A stretch of DNA of 64,000 nucleotides from positions 3,162,001 to 3,226,000 of the forward strand of contig CP019882.1 in NCBI GenBank assembly GCA_002007745.1, written 5' to 3'. A model generated the notes under the pieces. It made no database searches, was not told where the DNA came from, and saw only the letters and a program-made list of their open reading frames with translations. Position 1 is the stretch's first letter. The number at the start of each line of letters is the position of its first letter. Source of the DNA: Mycolicibacterium litorale (GTDB lineage Bacteria > Actinomycetota > Actinomycetes > Mycobacteriales > Mycobacteriaceae). Of the stretch, positions 43,247-53,191 are shown piece after piece. The translations under genes and the position numbers were made by a program.

Positions 43247-43891
43247 CTACGGCTGTTCGTCGAGCCCGTGTTCGATGGCGTAGCGGGCGAGCTCGACCCG
43301 GTTGGCCACCTGCAGCTTGCGGAACGTGGCCTGCACGTGGTTCTCCACCGTGCGGTGGCTGAGGGAAAGTTTGGCGGCGATCTGTTTGGCGGTCAATCCC
43401 TTTGCGACGTGGCGTAACACCTCGGTCTCCCGCTCGGTCAGGCTCGCCGCGCCGGGACTCTTGGCGATCCGGCGGTACTCCCCCAGCACCAGCCCCGCCA
43501 GCCCCGGGGTGAACACCGCGCGACCGGCCGCGGTCGCCCGCACCGCCTCGGCGAGTTCCACCCGGGATGCACTCTTGACCAGATAGCCGCTGGCACCGGC
43601 TTTGACGGCCTCGAGGACGTCGTCGCGTTCGTCGGAGGCGGACAGGACCAGCACCCGCGAGGACGGCGACACCTCGAGCACCGCGGCGGTCGCCTGGGCG
43701 CCGTCGCCGTCGCCGAGTCGCATATCCATCACCACGACCGCGGGCCGCACCACCGCCGCGCGACGCCGCGCCGAATCCACGCCGTCGGCCGTGGCGACCA
43801 CCTCGAATCCGTCGTCGGCGAGGTCGCGGGCCACCGCATCACGCCAGATGGGGTGGTCGTCGACCACCATCACCGTCGTCGGTTCAGCCAC
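43247..43891 (-). CDS. NarL/LuxR-family response regulator
   Basis: 214 residues. Receiver: VMVVDDHPIWRDAVARDL, phospho-Asp in VVMDMRLGDGDG, Ser in VLVLSASDERDD and Lys in GYLVKSAS. C-terminal LuxR helix-turn-helix: LTERETEVLRHVAKGLTAKQIAAKLSLSHRTVENHVQATFRKL. Overlaps the sensor kinase gene by 8 bases. The layout resembles actinobacterial MacRS/MadRS-type systems, an assignment that is only suggestive. Confidence 0.93.
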   Translation of the reverse strand: MAEPTTVMVVDDHPIWRDAVARDLADDGFEVVATADGVDSARRRAAVVRPAVVVMDMRLGDGDGAQATAAVLEVSPSSRVLVLSASDERDDVLEAVKAGASGYLVKSASRVELAEAVRATAAGRAVFTPGLAGLVLGEYRRIAKSPGAASLTERETEVLRHVAKGLTAKQIAAKLSLSHRTVENHVQATFRKLQVANRVELARYAIEHGLDEQP

Positions 43892-45002
43892 CGGGAACGC
43901 TCAACTCCCACTCAGTACCACCGTCGTCGCTCGACAGCGTCGCACTACCACCTAACGAACGTAGCCGTCCGACAATCGATTTCGAAATACCGACCCGCCC
44001 CTCGGCGGCCGCCTGCTCGAGTCGGCCGGGTGCGATGCCCGGCCCGTCGTCGCGGACGGTGATCGTGACGGTGTCGCCGAGATCTTCGAGGAACACGAAC
44101 GCCCGCGCCTGCGGGCCGGCATGCGCGGCCACATTGTCCAGCGCGTTGCCCACCGCGGCATCGAGTTCGGCGGCGACCGCGGCGTCCAGCCGGACCACCG
44201 TTCCCGGCAGGCTCACCGAGACCCGATCGGATTCCCGGCGTGCCAGCAGCGTCCGCATGTCGACGACACCGGACCTCTCGTCGGGCCCGGCGGTGGAGAT
44301 CAGCCGCCGCAGCGCCCGCTCCTGCTCACCGGCCAGACCCGCCAGTTCGGCCGCCTCCCCGCCTAATTCGCGCCCCCGCTTCGCCACCAGCGCGAGCACC
44401 TGGACAACGCCGTCGTGAACCTGGCGGGAGAGCCGTTCGCGTTCCTCCACCGCCGCCGAAAGCCGCGCCGCGCGTTCCAGTTCGGCGTGCGCACGCCGCG
44501 CAGTCTGGGCCGCCATCCCGACGGCCAGACCCACCGCCAGCTCGATGACGATCGACGCGTTGCGCCCCAGATCGAGGTTGATCTGTCCCTTCATCGCCGC
44601 GGCCGTGCCCACCACCACCGCGCCCACCGCCATCCCGGCCACCGGGCCGAGCAGGACGGCGACCGAGATGGTCGCATTGGTTGCCCACAGCGTGGTCGGC
44701 AACGACTGGTTGTCCGCCACCCACTGATCGCTGGCCACCACCTCGGTGCCCAGCATCAGCGCCACCACGACCGCGACCTCGGCCAGCACCCACTCGGTGC
44801 GCCTGCCGAAGCCCTGTAGATACACCGCCGCGCATACCAGCGTCCACACGCTGAGCGCACCGAACAACACCCAGCTCAGAGTGGGCCGGTCGAGTTCGCT
44901 ACTGCGGGTGACCTGGAAATAGACCGCGTAGGCGTAGCTGAGGAGCCGGAAGACCTGCGCCGCGCGCCACAGCGGCGTCGTCGGGTCCGCAGTCGGCGCC
45001 AC
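43884..45002 (-). CDS. HisKA_3 sensor histidine kinase
   Basis: 372 residues. The N-terminal membrane domain has about five helices (LSYAYAVYFQVTRSSELDRPTLSWVLFGALSV to GPVAGMAVGAVVVGTAAA). Dimerisation/phosphoacceptor helix EERERLSRQVHDGVVQVLALVAKRG with His in RQVHDG. ATPase domain: N box VGNALDNVAAHAG, G1 VRDDGPGIAPGRL and G2 GRVGISKSIVGRLRSLGGS. Pairs with the regulator downstream. There is no obvious periplasmic sensor, so the signal is likely sensed in the membrane. The polar amino-acid ABC genes follow on the same strand after 6 bases, but they read into this gene, so co-transcription is possible. Confidence 0.92.
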   Translation of the reverse strand: MAPTADPTTPLWRAAQVFRLLSYAYAVYFQVTRSSELDRPTLSWVLFGALSVWTLVCAAVYLQGFGRRTEWVLAEVAVVVALMLGTEVVASDQWVADNQSLPTTLWATNATISVAVLLGPVAGMAVGAVVVGTAAAMKGQINLDLGRNASIVIELAVGLAVGMAAQTARRAHAELERAARLSAAVEERERLSRQVHDGVVQVLALVAKRGRELGGEAAELAGLAGEQERALRRLISTAGPDERSGVVDMRTLLARRESDRVSVSLPGTVVRLDAAVAAELDAAVGNALDNVAAHAGPQARAFVFLEDLGDTVTITVRDDGPGIAPGRLEQAAAEGRVGISKSIVGRLRSLGGSATLSSDDGGTEWELSVPGG

Positions 45003-45008
45003 CTCCCG

Positions 45009-45776
45009 CTACATGACTTTCGACAGGAACGCCTTGGTGCGGTCGTGCTGCGGATTGCTGAGCACCTCGCGGGGTGCGCCGCTTTCGACGATGACCCCGC
45101 CGTCCATGAACACCAACTGGTCGGCGACCTCGCGCGCGAAGCCCATCTCGTGGGTCACCACCACCATCGTCATGCCCTCACTGGCGAGCTTCTTCATGAC
45201 CGCGAGCACCTCACCCACCAACTCGGGATCCAGTGCCGAGGTCGGCTCGTCGAACAGCATGAGCTTGGGGTCCATGGCCAGCGCACGGGCGATGGCCACC
45301 CGCTGCTGCTGGCCGCCGGACAGCTGCGCCGGATAGGCGTCGGCCTTGTCCGACAGGCCCACCTGGCTCAGCAGGTCGCGGGCCCGTTCCACCGCGACGG
45401 ACTTCTTGACCTTCTTGACGTGGATCGGCGATTCGATGATGTTCTCCAGCGCCGTTCGATGCGGGAACAGGTTGAAGTGCTGGAAGACCATTCCGATGTC
45501 CCGACGCTGCTTGGCGGCGTCGCGCGGCGCCATCTCGTAGAGCTTGTCCCCGCGCTCGCGGTAGCCGACCAGCTCGCCGTCGACGTAAAGCCTTCCGGCA
45601 CTGACGTTCTCGAGATGGTTGATGCAGCGCAGGAACGTCGACTTGCCCGAGCCCGACGGGCCGACGAGCACCAGCACCTGACCGCGTTGCACCGAGAGGG
45701 TGACGCCCTTGAGCACCGACAGCGCCCCGAAGTCCTTGCACACCCGTTCAGCGCGCACCATGGGTTCGCCTGTCAT
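45009..45776 (-). CDS. polar amino-acid ABC transporter ATPase
   Basis: 255 residues. Walker [22 protein letters not shown]-loop [15 protein letters not shown]; signature [17 protein letters not shown]; Walker [17 protein letters not shown]; switch [22 protein letters not shown] and [11 protein letters not shown] are typical of the GlnQ/HisP class. Overlaps the permease stop by 4 bases. Third gene of a binding protein-permease-ATPase operon on the minus strand. Confidence 0.95.
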   Translation of the reverse strand: MTGEPMVRAERVCKDFGALSVLKGVTLSVQRGQVLVLVGPSGSGKSTFLRCINHLENVSAGRLYVDGELVGYRERGDKLYEMAPRDAAKQRRDIGMVFQHFNLFPHRTALENIIESPIHVKKVKKSVAVERARDLLSQVGLSDKADAYPAQLSGGQQQRVAIARALAMDPKLMLFDEPTSALDPELVGEVLAVMKKLASEGMTMVVVTHEMGFAREVADQLVFMDGGVIVESGAPREVLSNPQHDRTKAFLSKVM

Positions 45777-46693
45777 ACGTGTCCTGCCTCCGTGCCCGTC
45801 TGGGCCTTCGCCAGCGCCTCCAGCTGTTTGGAGGTCAGCTTCCTGGAGATGCCGCGCGAGAAGTACTTCTCCAGATAGTGCTGTCCGACCATCAACACGC
45901 TGGTGACCACCAGATACCAGGTCGCGGCGACCAGTAGCAGCGGGACCGGCTCGAAGGTCCGGGCGGCGATCTCCCGCGAGGCGATGCTGTACAGGTCATA
46001 GGAATACGGCACCGCCGTCACCAGCGACGTGGTCTTCAGCATGCTGATGACCTCGTTGCCGGTGGGCGGGATGATCACCCGCATGGCCTGCGGAAGCACG
46101 GTGCGCCGCATGGTCATTCCCCAGGACATGCCCAGTGCGGTCGATGCCTCGGACTGCCCTTCGGGTACGGAAGTGATTCCGGCGCGGATGATTTCGGCCA
46201 TGTAGGCGGCCTCGTTCAGACCGAGGCCGATGACCGCCAGCAGGAACGGGATCGACAGGCTCTGCAGGTTGAGGTGGAAGAACGACGGGCCGAACGGAAT
46301 CCCGAGCTGGATGTTCTGGTAGATGGTCGGGATCAATCCCCAGAACACCAGCTGGACGTACACCGGGGTGCCGCGAAAGATCCACAGGAAGACCCACGAC
46401 ACCGAGCGGAACACCGGATTCGGCGAGAGCCGCATCACCGACATGATCACACCGAGCACGATGCCGAGCACCATGGCGTAGACCGTCAGCTGCAGCGTGT
46501 TGAACACACCGAGCATGATCCGGTCGTTGAACAGGTACTCGCCGTAGGTGGACCAGCCGTAGGCCGGGTTGGTGGCCGCCCCGTACAGGAACAGCCCGAC
46601 CAGGACGATGATGACGGCCGCCCCCACCCACCGCCAGGGATGCCGAAGCGGGACGGCGTCGATCGCGGGTGGGGCCGACTCGTCAACAGCCAT
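45773..46693 (-). CDS. polar amino-acid ABC transporter permease
   Basis: 306 residues. After a hydrophilic lead ([22 protein letters not shown]) five or six helices follow. [18 protein letters not shown] is the HisM/GlnP-class signature, and [33 protein letters not shown] is the EAA loop that contacts the ATPase. One permease gene only, so it would act as a homodimer. Lies 5 bases after the binding-protein gene. Confidence 0.94.
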   Translation of the reverse strand: MAVDESAPPAIDAVPLRHPWRWVGAAVIIVLVGLFLYGAATNPAYGWSTYGEYLFNDRIMLGVFNTLQLTVYAMVLGIVLGVIMSVMRLSPNPVFRSVSWVFLWIFRGTPVYVQLVFWGLIPTIYQNIQLGIPFGPSFFHLNLQSLSIPFLLAVIGLGLNEAAYMAEIIRAGITSVPEGQSEASTALGMSWGMTMRRTVLPQAMRVIIPPTGNEVISMLKTTSLVTAVPYSYDLYSIASREIAARTFEPVPLLLVAATWYLVVTSVLMVGQHYLEKYFSRGISRKLTSKQLEALAKAQTGTEAGHV

Positions 46694-46698
46694 ATCGG

Positions 46699-47625
46699 TC
46701 AGCTGGTCGCTCCGTTGATGACCGGCTTGTCGATCATGCCGGCCTCGACACCCCAGTTACTGGCGATGGTCTTGTAGTCACCGGTTTCGATGAGGTGCTC
46801 CAACGCCTTCTGCAGCGACTGAGCCAGCGGCGAGCCCTTGGCGACCGGCCAACCGTAGGGAGCGGCGTCGCTGATCTCGCCGGCGGCCTCCAGCTTGCCG
46901 TTGCTCTGCTTGATGGCGTACGCGGTCACCGGGGAGTCCGCCGACATCGCGTCGGCCTGGCCCAGCACCACCGCGTTGGTGGCGGCGTCCTGACCGTCGA
47001 ACTTCAGGATCTCGATGGCCGGCTTGCCCGCGTCGGTGCACGCCTTGCTCTTGGCCGGGAGTTCGTCGGTCTCCTCGGTGGTGGTCGCCTGGACGGCTAC
47101 CTTCTTGCCGCAGGCGTTGGCCGGATCGATCGGCGACCCGGGCCGCTGCGCCCAGAGGATGCCCGCGTTGAAGTAGTCGACGAAATCGACCGACTGCTGG
47201 CGTTCCTTGGTGTCGGTGAAGGAGGACATGCCGACGTTGTAGGTGCCCTGCTGGATGGACGGGATGATCTTGGCGAAGTCGGATTCGCGGTATTCGGCGG
47301 TCAACCCCATCGTGGAGGCGACGGCGTTCATCAGGTCCACGTCGAACCCGACGATCTTGCCGCTGGGATCCTTGAACTCGTTGGGCGCGTACGGGATGTT
47401 GACGCCGACGATCAGCTTGCCCGACTTCTTGATGTCGTCCGGCACCGAGGCCGCGATTTCGTCGACCTTCTCGGCCTTGGCAGCTGTCGTCGAAGTCGAC
47501 GGGCCCGAGCTGGTCTCGCTCTTGCTGCTGCAGCCCGTGAGGGCCAACGCGCCCGCCACGGCGATCACTCCGGCGGTGCGCCACCAGAGCTGCACGCCCC
47601 GGCGGTCTTGACATCCACTAAGCAC
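46699..47625 (-). CDS. polar amino-acid ABC substrate-binding lipoprotein
   Basis: 308 residues from GTG 47625, chosen because AGAGG lies 6 bases upstream; GTG 47595 is an alternative. Lipobox LALTGC. After a Ser/Thr linker the SBP type 3 fold is clear: GKLIVGVNIPYAPNEFKDPSGKIVGFDVDLMNAVAS, then YNVGMSSFTDTKERQQSVDFVDYF and DAMSADSPVTAYAI. Two cysteines (NACGKK, SKACTDAG) could form a disulfide. Substrate probably glutamate, glutamine or another polar amino acid, but not readable. Confidence 0.92.
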   Translation of the reverse strand: MLSGCQDRRGVQLWWRTAGVIAVAGALALTGCSSKSETSSGPSTSTTAAKAEKVDEIAASVPDDIKKSGKLIVGVNIPYAPNEFKDPSGKIVGFDVDLMNAVASTMGLTAEYRESDFAKIIPSIQQGTYNVGMSSFTDTKERQQSVDFVDYFNAGILWAQRPGSPIDPANACGKKVAVQATTTEETDELPAKSKACTDAGKPAIEILKFDGQDAATNAVVLGQADAMSADSPVTAYAIKQSNGKLEAAGEISDAAPYGWPVAKGSPLAQSLQKALEHLIETGDYKTIASNWGVEAGMIDKPVINGATS

Positions 47626-47773
47626 GGTTGCCTCTTTCTGTTGACTGCATCCAGGTCGTCCCGCCCGAAAATAATGCCCTGGCTCAGGTTTTGTACTACC
47701 GGTAACGGAACATTAGTGGAGGCGTAAGAATCTGGCAGCGGATCTACAGGTACGCCCGGCTAACCTGCACGCC

Positions 47774-48094
47774 GTGCCTGATCTGAGCCGAATCCACTTC
47801 GTCGTGATGGACGGCCCGACGGCCGCGACCCTGGCCCAGGTGCTGCCCGTGCTGCTGCTCAGCCTGATGGTCGAAGTGCGCCGTACCCGGCTGCACCGCT
47901 CCGGGGTCCGCCGCTACGTGGGCCTGTTCTTCCTCCTCTTCGGTCTCATCGAGACCGTGCTGGTGTTATCGATCGACGGTGTCTTCTATCCCTTCCAGTG
48001 GGCTGACCTCTTCGCCGGCCTGTTGATCTTCGGACTGATCACCATCCTCTATCGACTGTCTGTGCTGGACCAGAATGACGACGAGGAACTTTGA
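47774..48094 (+). CDS. small membrane protein
   Basis: 106 residues from GTG 47774. Three hydrophobic segments (ATLAQVLPVLLLSLMVEV, YVGLFFLLFGLIETVLVLSI, WADLFAGLLIFGLITILYRL) and an acidic tail DQNDDEEL. No family recognised. Stands alone between the amino-acid transporter and the molybdenum hydroxylase genes, with 148- and 150-base gaps that show no clear features. Confidence 0.68.
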   Translation: MPDLSRIHFVVMDGPTAATLAQVLPVLLLSLMVEVRRTRLHRSGVRRYVGLFFLLFGLIETVLVLSIDGVFYPFQWADLFAGLLIFGLITILYRLSVLDQNDDEEL

Positions 48095-48244
48095 GTCGTT
48101 CCGAAACCGTCGGTGATGGCTGGTAGGCGGGGCGGCATCGCGCACCGACCGGAAATCAAAACGTAACGGGCACAAAGCCAATCGCGCCCCAAGCCCGGGA
48201 GTCACGTCACAGGCACGCAACAATTATATGTTGCGATATCTGCC

Positions 48245-48985
48245 ATGCAGACCAGTTGGCGGTGGCCTTCGGACCTCGACGAGGCGGTCGCGCTGGTGGC
48301 GTCGGGAGGCACCGCCGTCGGCGGCGGGGCAGCACTGCTGTCGGTGGCGCTTGCACCGAAGCTCGGACAGCTGGCCGTCGACCTGGCCGCCGTGCTGCCG
48401 GCCGGTGTGGATCGCGGGGTCATCGGTGCGGGCACCACGGTGGAGCAACTCGCGACCGACCCGACGGTGCTGCGGGACTGGCCGGCGATCGCGGCGGCGG
48501 CCGCGGCCACCGCCACCCCGCAGGTGCGCCGAGTGGCGACCCTCGGCGGCACGTTGGGCGCGCGGCTACCCACCAGCGATATGTTCGCCGCGATGGCAGC
48601 GCACGGCTGTCTGGTCAGGATGCGCGGTGCGGCGGCCACCACGACGGAGGTACCCGTCGTCGATTACCTGCGCGCCCCGCCCGGACCGCACGTGGTGCTC
48701 GGCGTGCGCCCCACGCTGCCCGGCCCCGGTACGCATCGCCGCTTCGCCCTTCGGGTCGGCCCCTCCCCGGCGATCGCCGTGGTCGCCGGGGTGCGGGCCG
48801 GTGATGTCGTCCGGCTCTTCGCCGGCGCGGTCGGTCATACCGCGGCACCGCTGCCCTTCGCCGGCCGGTCGGCACCCTCGGTCGATCTGATGCGCAGCGA
48901 TGGCCGGGGCAGCGCCGACTACCGCCATCGGCTGGTGGGCGTGCTGTGCGCCGAGGTGCTCGCCGCCGTCGGGGCCGACACATGA
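48245..48985 (+). CDS. molybdenum hydroxylase FAD-binding subunit (CoxM/XdhB type)
   Basis: 246 residues. Begins WRWPSDLDEAVALVASGG with the first FAD motif VGGGAALLSVAL and the second TLGGTLGARLPTSDM. GVIGAGTTVEQLATDPTV and TPQVRRVATLGG fit the PCMH FAD domain. The C-terminal CO-dehydrogenase flavoprotein domain (FALRVGPSPAIAVVAGVR) is short. The subunit passes electrons from the 2Fe-2S clusters to the acceptor. Stop overlaps the large subunit ATG by 4 bases. Confidence 0.88.
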   Translation: MQTSWRWPSDLDEAVALVASGGTAVGGGAALLSVALAPKLGQLAVDLAAVLPAGVDRGVIGAGTTVEQLATDPTVLRDWPAIAAAAAATATPQVRRVATLGGTLGARLPTSDMFAAMAAHGCLVRMRGAAATTTEVPVVDYLRAPPGPHVVLGVRPTLPGPGTHRRFALRVGPSPAIAVVAGVRAGDVVRLFAGAVGHTAAPLPFAGRSAPSVDLMRSDGRGSADYRHRLVGVLCAEVLAAVGADT

Positions 48986-51624
48986 GGATCACCGTTGACG
49001 GCACCGACGTGCCGGTCCAGCCGGCCCAGCTGGCGAGGCCGCTGGCCGAGACGTTGCGGCGCGCCGGTGTCAGCGCGGTCAAGATGCCCTGCGGCGAAGG
49101 CGCCTGCGGCGGCTGCACCGTGCTGGTGGACGGCGCACCGGTACCCGGGTGTGTGGTGCCGACCGCCCGGGCGCTGGGCCGTTCGGTACACACAGCGAGG
49201 TCGGCGGCCGCGACACCGGCAGGAGACCGGCTGACCGCCGAACTGTCCCGGCGCGGCGCTCTGCAGTGCGGCTACTGCATTCCCGGGATGTTGTGTTCGG
49301 CGACCGCGTTGCTCGACCGGCGCGAGCACGATGCGCCCGGAGCCATCCGCGCCGCACTGGCCGGGCACCTGTGCCGCTGTACCGGCTACGAAGGAATCGT
49401 CGACGCCGTACGCCGTGCCGCCGACGGCGTCGAGGGCGATGCCCCATCCCGGGTGGATGGCGCAGCCAAGGCCGACGGCTCGCTGCGCTACGCGGCCGAC
49501 CACGCACCAGATGCCGCATATACCGGCCTGCTGCTGACGAGCCGCAGCGCGCATGCGCACGTCACGGTCGAGCCGGGCGAGGCGATGTCTGTCCCCGGCG
49601 CGATCGCCGTACTCGGCCCCGAGCATGCCCCCGAAGGCAGATTCGGGTCCAACCCGCATATCGACGACCCCGTCCTCGGCCCCGCCGAGAACAAGGTGTT
49701 TACCGGCGAAGCCCGGTACGTGGGAGACATCGTCGGCATGGTGGTCGCCGAAACCCCTTGGGCTGCCGAGGAAATGGCCGCGCGCGTAGAGCAGCGCGAA
49801 CAGCCGCTGGCCGCGGTGCATACCGTCGCGCAGGCGCTGGCGCCCGGCGCCGCTTCGGCGCACAGCGACCGCGACGGCAATGTCGCGGTGGAACTCGCCT
49901 TCGGCGCCTCCGACGAACAGGTGCGTGCCGCGCTGGCCGCCGCCCCCCGGGTCTTCACCGACACCGTGCACGTGCTGCCCGGGCCGGTGGCCGCCATGGA
50001 ACGTCCCGCTGCCGTGGCGCTGTGGCGCGATGACAGCTGCCGGATCTGGTCCACGTCCCAAACTCCGCAGGTGGTGCGACGGCGGCTGGCCACGTTGCTC
50101 GAGATCGACGTCGATGCGGTCGATCTCGAGCCGGTGCCGCTCGGCGGCGGATTCGGCCTCAAGGAGGAGATGTTCCTCGAGCCCGCCGCGGCCGTGGCTT
50201 CCCGCGCGGTGGGTGGCCACCCGGTCCGGGTCGAACTCACCCGGGCACAGTTGGGCCGGGCACGGCGACGCCACGGCGGCGCCATCACGATCACGTCCGG
50301 CTGCGCCGCCGACGGCACGATCGTGGCGCGGGATGTGTCGGTCGACGTGGACGCCGGCGGCGAGGTCAGCCACAGCGGCCTGGTGCTGGAGAACCTGCTG
50401 CTGCTGGCGATGTGCCTGTACCCCGCACCGACCAGCCGCGCCGCCGGCCGGGCGGTGCTCACCAACACCACCAACTCCGGCGCCTTCCGCGGATACGGCT
50501 CTGCCGAGTTGTCCTTCGGGATGGAGACCCACATCGACGAGCTGGCGCGCGCCTTCGGCCAGGACCCCATCTCCTACCGCCGCCGCCACGTGTTGCGGGC
50601 CGGCGGCACCGACCCGGTCAACGGTTGGCCGGTGGTCTCCTTCGCCTCCGATGCCTGCCTCGACGTGCTGGCACGCGCCCAGCAGGAGCCGCTGGCACCC
50701 GCCGGCGGCGAGCCCGGGCGTTGGCGCCGCGGCCGCGGCATCTCGCTGTTCGCGATCGTCAGCGCCGCCTCGTCGGCGCTGCATCGCGACACCGCGGGCG
50801 CCCGGTGCCGCATCGACCAGAACGGCCCGGTGATCGGCACCGTCGTCCCCGACATGGGTCAGGGCCTGCACTCGATGCTGGCCACAGTCGGCAGCGAACT
50901 GTTCGAGATGCCGGCCGGCGACATCCGCATCGAGCAGCTCTCCAGCGCCCAGGGCCCGGACGACGAAGGCACCTTCGCCAGCCGGGGTGTCTACATGACC
51001 GGAAACGCCGTCGCCGACGCGGTGGCCGAACTCGGCACCCAGATCGAGCAGAAACTGGGATGGCCGGCTGGGGCACTGCGCTGGACGTCGGCCGGCCCGT
51101 GCCACGACGGCGTCACGGTGCCCTGGCACGAGCTCGCCGGGCTCGGCACCGACGGCCGTGCGGTCGGCACAGACAACGGTCTGGTCGTGGGTGGCCAATG
51201 CGTCCAGGTCGCGGTCGACACCTGGACCGGACGGGTGCTCGTGGAACGCGTGGTGTCCGTGCACGACGTCGGACGGGTCATCGACCCGGCCTCGGCCCGT
51301 GGCCAAGTGGTCGGTGGGGTGGTCCAGGGCACCGGCGTGGCGCTCACCGAACAGGCCCGCCACCACGACGGACACCCGATCGACGTGCACCTGTTCGATC
51401 ACGCGATCCCGACGATGGTCACCGACATCGACATTCGCGACGTCTACGTGGGCGACGGCCGGGTGCGCGGGCGGCTGGGGGCCAAGGGCCTGGGTGAGGC
51501 GCCGATGGTGGGGATACCGGCCGCGATCGCCAACGCGATCCGCGACGCCACCGGCGCCCGGCTGACGACGATGCCGATGACCCCGGAACGGGTGGTCGAG
51601 GCGCTCAGCCGAACCGGACGCTGA
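48982..51624 (+). CDS. molybdenum hydroxylase, 2Fe-2S domain fused to molybdopterin domain
   Basis: 880 residues from ATG 48982. The N-terminal 2Fe-2S part (1-150) has C37-x4-C42-x2-C45 in CGEGACGGC, and a second cluster with CGYC and CRC (GHLCRCTGYEGIVDAV). The molybdopterin part (about 165-880) has GGGFGLKEEMFLEPAAA, SGAFRGYGSAELSFGMETHIDELA, MGQGLHSMLATVG and GAKGLGEAPMVGIPAAIANAI with the catalytic Glu. Xanthine-dehydrogenase family; hydroxylates a carbon next to nitrogen in a heterocycle or an aldehyde. The Fe-S/Moco fusion without the FAD domain is a less common arrangement. Converges tail to tail (20-base overlap) with the ABC permease gene. Confidence 0.92.
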   Translation: MRITVDGTDVPVQPAQLARPLAETLRRAGVSAVKMPCGEGACGGCTVLVDGAPVPGCVVPTARALGRSVHTARSAAATPAGDRLTAELSRRGALQCGYCIPGMLCSATALLDRREHDAPGAIRAALAGHLCRCTGYEGIVDAVRRAADGVEGDAPSRVDGAAKADGSLRYAADHAPDAAYTGLLLTSRSAHAHVTVEPGEAMSVPGAIAVLGPEHAPEGRFGSNPHIDDPVLGPAENKVFTGEARYVGDIVGMVVAETPWAAEEMAARVEQREQPLAAVHTVAQALAPGAASAHSDRDGNVAVELAFGASDEQVRAALAAAPRVFTDTVHVLPGPVAAMERPAAVALWRDDSCRIWSTSQTPQVVRRRLATLLEIDVDAVDLEPVPLGGGFGLKEEMFLEPAAAVASRAVGGHPVRVELTRAQLGRARRRHGGAITITSGCAADGTIVARDVSVDVDAGGEVSHSGLVLENLLLLAMCLYPAPTSRAAGRAVLTNTTNSGAFRGYGSAELSFGMETHIDELARAFGQDPISYRRRHVLRAGGTDPVNGWPVVSFASDACLDVLARAQQEPLAPAGGEPGRWRRGRGISLFAIVSAASSALHRDTAGARCRIDQNGPVIGTVVPDMGQGLHSMLATVGSELFEMPAGDIRIEQLSSAQGPDDEGTFASRGVYMTGNAVADAVAELGTQIEQKLGWPAGALRWTSAGPCHDGVTVPWHELAGLGTDGRAVGTDNGLVVGGQCVQVAVDTWTGRVLVERVVSVHDVGRVIDPASARGQVVGGVVQGTGVALTEQARHHDGHPIDVHLFDHAIPTMVTDIDIRDVYVGDGRVRGRLGAKGLGEAPMVGIPAAIANAIRDATGARLTTMPMTPERVVEALSRTGR

Positions 51625-52386
51625 CCAGCCGGTCGATCAGGACGCACAGCCCGTAGAGCGCCAGCGCCAGAACCACGGTCGTGACGACCGCGGCCCACAT
51701 CGTGGGCATCTGATAGTTGCGCATGGCGACCAGCATCACCGGACCGACGCCGGCGTCACTGCCGAACCACTCCCCGATCACCGCGCCCACGATCGCCAGC
51801 GGCATGGCCACTTTCATGCCGGTGGTCAGCACCGGCAGCCCGGCCGGGATCCGGGCCCGCACGAGCGTGGCCAGCCGAGACGCCCCCAGCACCGAGCAGA
51901 GGTCGAGGACGCCGCGCGGGCGGCCGCCAACCCCGACACGAATGCCACGTAGAGCGGGAAGAACGCTGTGCACGCCGCCATCGCCGACGGCACCATGTTG
52001 CGGTCGAACAGGGCGAGCAGGATCGGCGCCAGCGACACGAACGGAATGGCACTCTCGATGGTGCCCAGCTGGTCGATGCCCCGGCGCAGCGCCGGCACCA
52101 CGGTGGCGACCAGTCCGGCGATACCGGCTGCGGCCAACGCCCACCCGAATCCCTGGAGTGACTCCAGCGCGGTCACTCGAACACCGTTGACCAGGGTGGC
52201 TCGCTTGCCCGGGTCGGCGAAGACGGTGGCGACGGCCGTCGGCGCTGACACCGTGGTGCCGAAGATCTTCGCCGTGGCGACCAGCTGCCAGACCACGACG
52301 GTCGCCAGCAGCCCGATGACGGCGTACACGCGAGCCTGGATCGCCGGGTTGACGCCGATATCAGCCATCGGTGCCGCGATCGCCAC
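51605..52386 (-). pseudogene. NMT1/SsuC-type ABC transporter permease, frameshifted
   Basis: The first part (from ATG 52386, or 52368) reads VYAVIGLLATVVVWQLVATAKIFG and IPFVSLAPILLALFDRNMVPSAMAACTAFFPLYVAFVSGLAAARA. The frame then breaks at about 51911-51915; one base forward it continues LDLCSVLGASRLATLVRARIPAGLPVL and TGMKVAMPLAIVGAVIGEWFG to the stop. Length is 782 bases, one short of a codon multiple. The BPD_transp_1 fold and the EAA-like loop (LGASRLATLVRARIPAGLP) straddle the break. Last gene of the importer operon. Probably an error in the sequence rather than true loss. Confidence 0.82.
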
Positions 52387-53191
52387 TGAGCATGTCCAGA
52401 TCTGCGGTGAGTTCGTCGACCATCGCGTGGAACTCCGGTGATCGGGTCACCTCGGTGGTGCGGGGGCGCGCGAAGGGCACCGTGCGGATCTTGGCGATCC
52501 GGCCCGGCCGCGGCGACAACACCACGATCCGGTCTGCCAGCAGCAAGGCTTCGTCGACATCGTGAGTCACCAGGACCGTGGTCACCGGATCGGCCATCCA
52601 GATCCGCTGCAGCTCGGCGTTGAGCCGCCGCCGGGTCACCGCGTCGAGGGCCCCGAAGGGCTCGTCGAGCAGGAGCACCTCCGGCTCCAGCACAATCGAG
52701 CGGGCGATCGAAACCCGTTGCCGCATCCCGCCGGACAGCTGCTTGGGCCTGGCGTCCTCGAATCCCTTGAGTCCCACCAATTCGATCAGTTCGGCGATGC
52801 GCTGTTTGTCCACGGGGCGACGCGCCACCCGATAGGGCAGGGCAAGGTTGGTGTACACCGACAGCCACGGCAACAACGCGTTGTCCTGGAATGCCACACC
52901 GAGCCGATGTTTGGCCGCCAGCTCCCGCGGATCCGCGGCACCGACCCGCACGGCGCCGGTGGTGGGGGCCTCCAGTGAAGCCATCATTCGCAGCAGCGTC
53001 GACTTGCCGCATCCCGACGGTCCGATCAGGGCGATGAATTCGCCGGCCGCGATCTTGAGCGCCACGTCTGTGACCGCCTCCACCGACCGGCCGCGACGCA
53101 TCGGGTAGACCTTGCCGACGTAGTCGACCTCGATCGGGGCGCCGCGCACGGCGTGGCGTCCGTCGGCGGCCGCCGCGGTAGGTGCGGCCAT
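52361..53191 (-). CDS. NMT1/SsuB-type ABC transporter ATPase
   Basis: 276 residues from ATG 53191, overlapping the binding-protein stop by one base. Walker A LIGPSGCGKSTLLRMMASLE; Q-loop VAFQDNALLPWLSVYTNL; signature LSGGMRQRVSIARSIVL; Walker B VLLLDEPFGALDAVTRRRL; switch VLVTHDVDEALLLADR. LLPWLSVYTNLALPYRV is typical of nitrate/sulfonate/taurine and pyrimidine-precursor importers. Energises the two permeases around it. The overlong frame to 53317 is rejected. Confidence 0.94.
   Translation of the reverse strand: MAAPTAAAADGRHAVRGAPIEVDYVGKVYPMRRGRSVEAVTDVALKIAAGEFIALIGPSGCGKSTLLRMMASLEAPTTGAVRVGAADPRELAAKHRLGVAFQDNALLPWLSVYTNLALPYRVARRPVDKQRIAELIELVGLKGFEDARPKQLSGGMRQRVSIARSIVLEPEVLLLDEPFGALDAVTRRRLNAELQRIWMADPVTTVLVTHDVDEALLLADRIVVLSPRPGRIAKIRTVPFARPRTTEVTRSPEFHAMVDELTADLDMLSGDRGTDG

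Noticed and set aside
47626..48244. Extra small genes in the gaps around the 106-residue membrane protein
   Set aside because: Short frames have no coding bias or ribosome site; only promoters are expected there.
48919..51402. 827-residue minus-strand frame opposite the molybdenum hydroxylase
   Set aside because: A high-GC shadow; the plus strand has all Fe-S and molybdopterin motifs.
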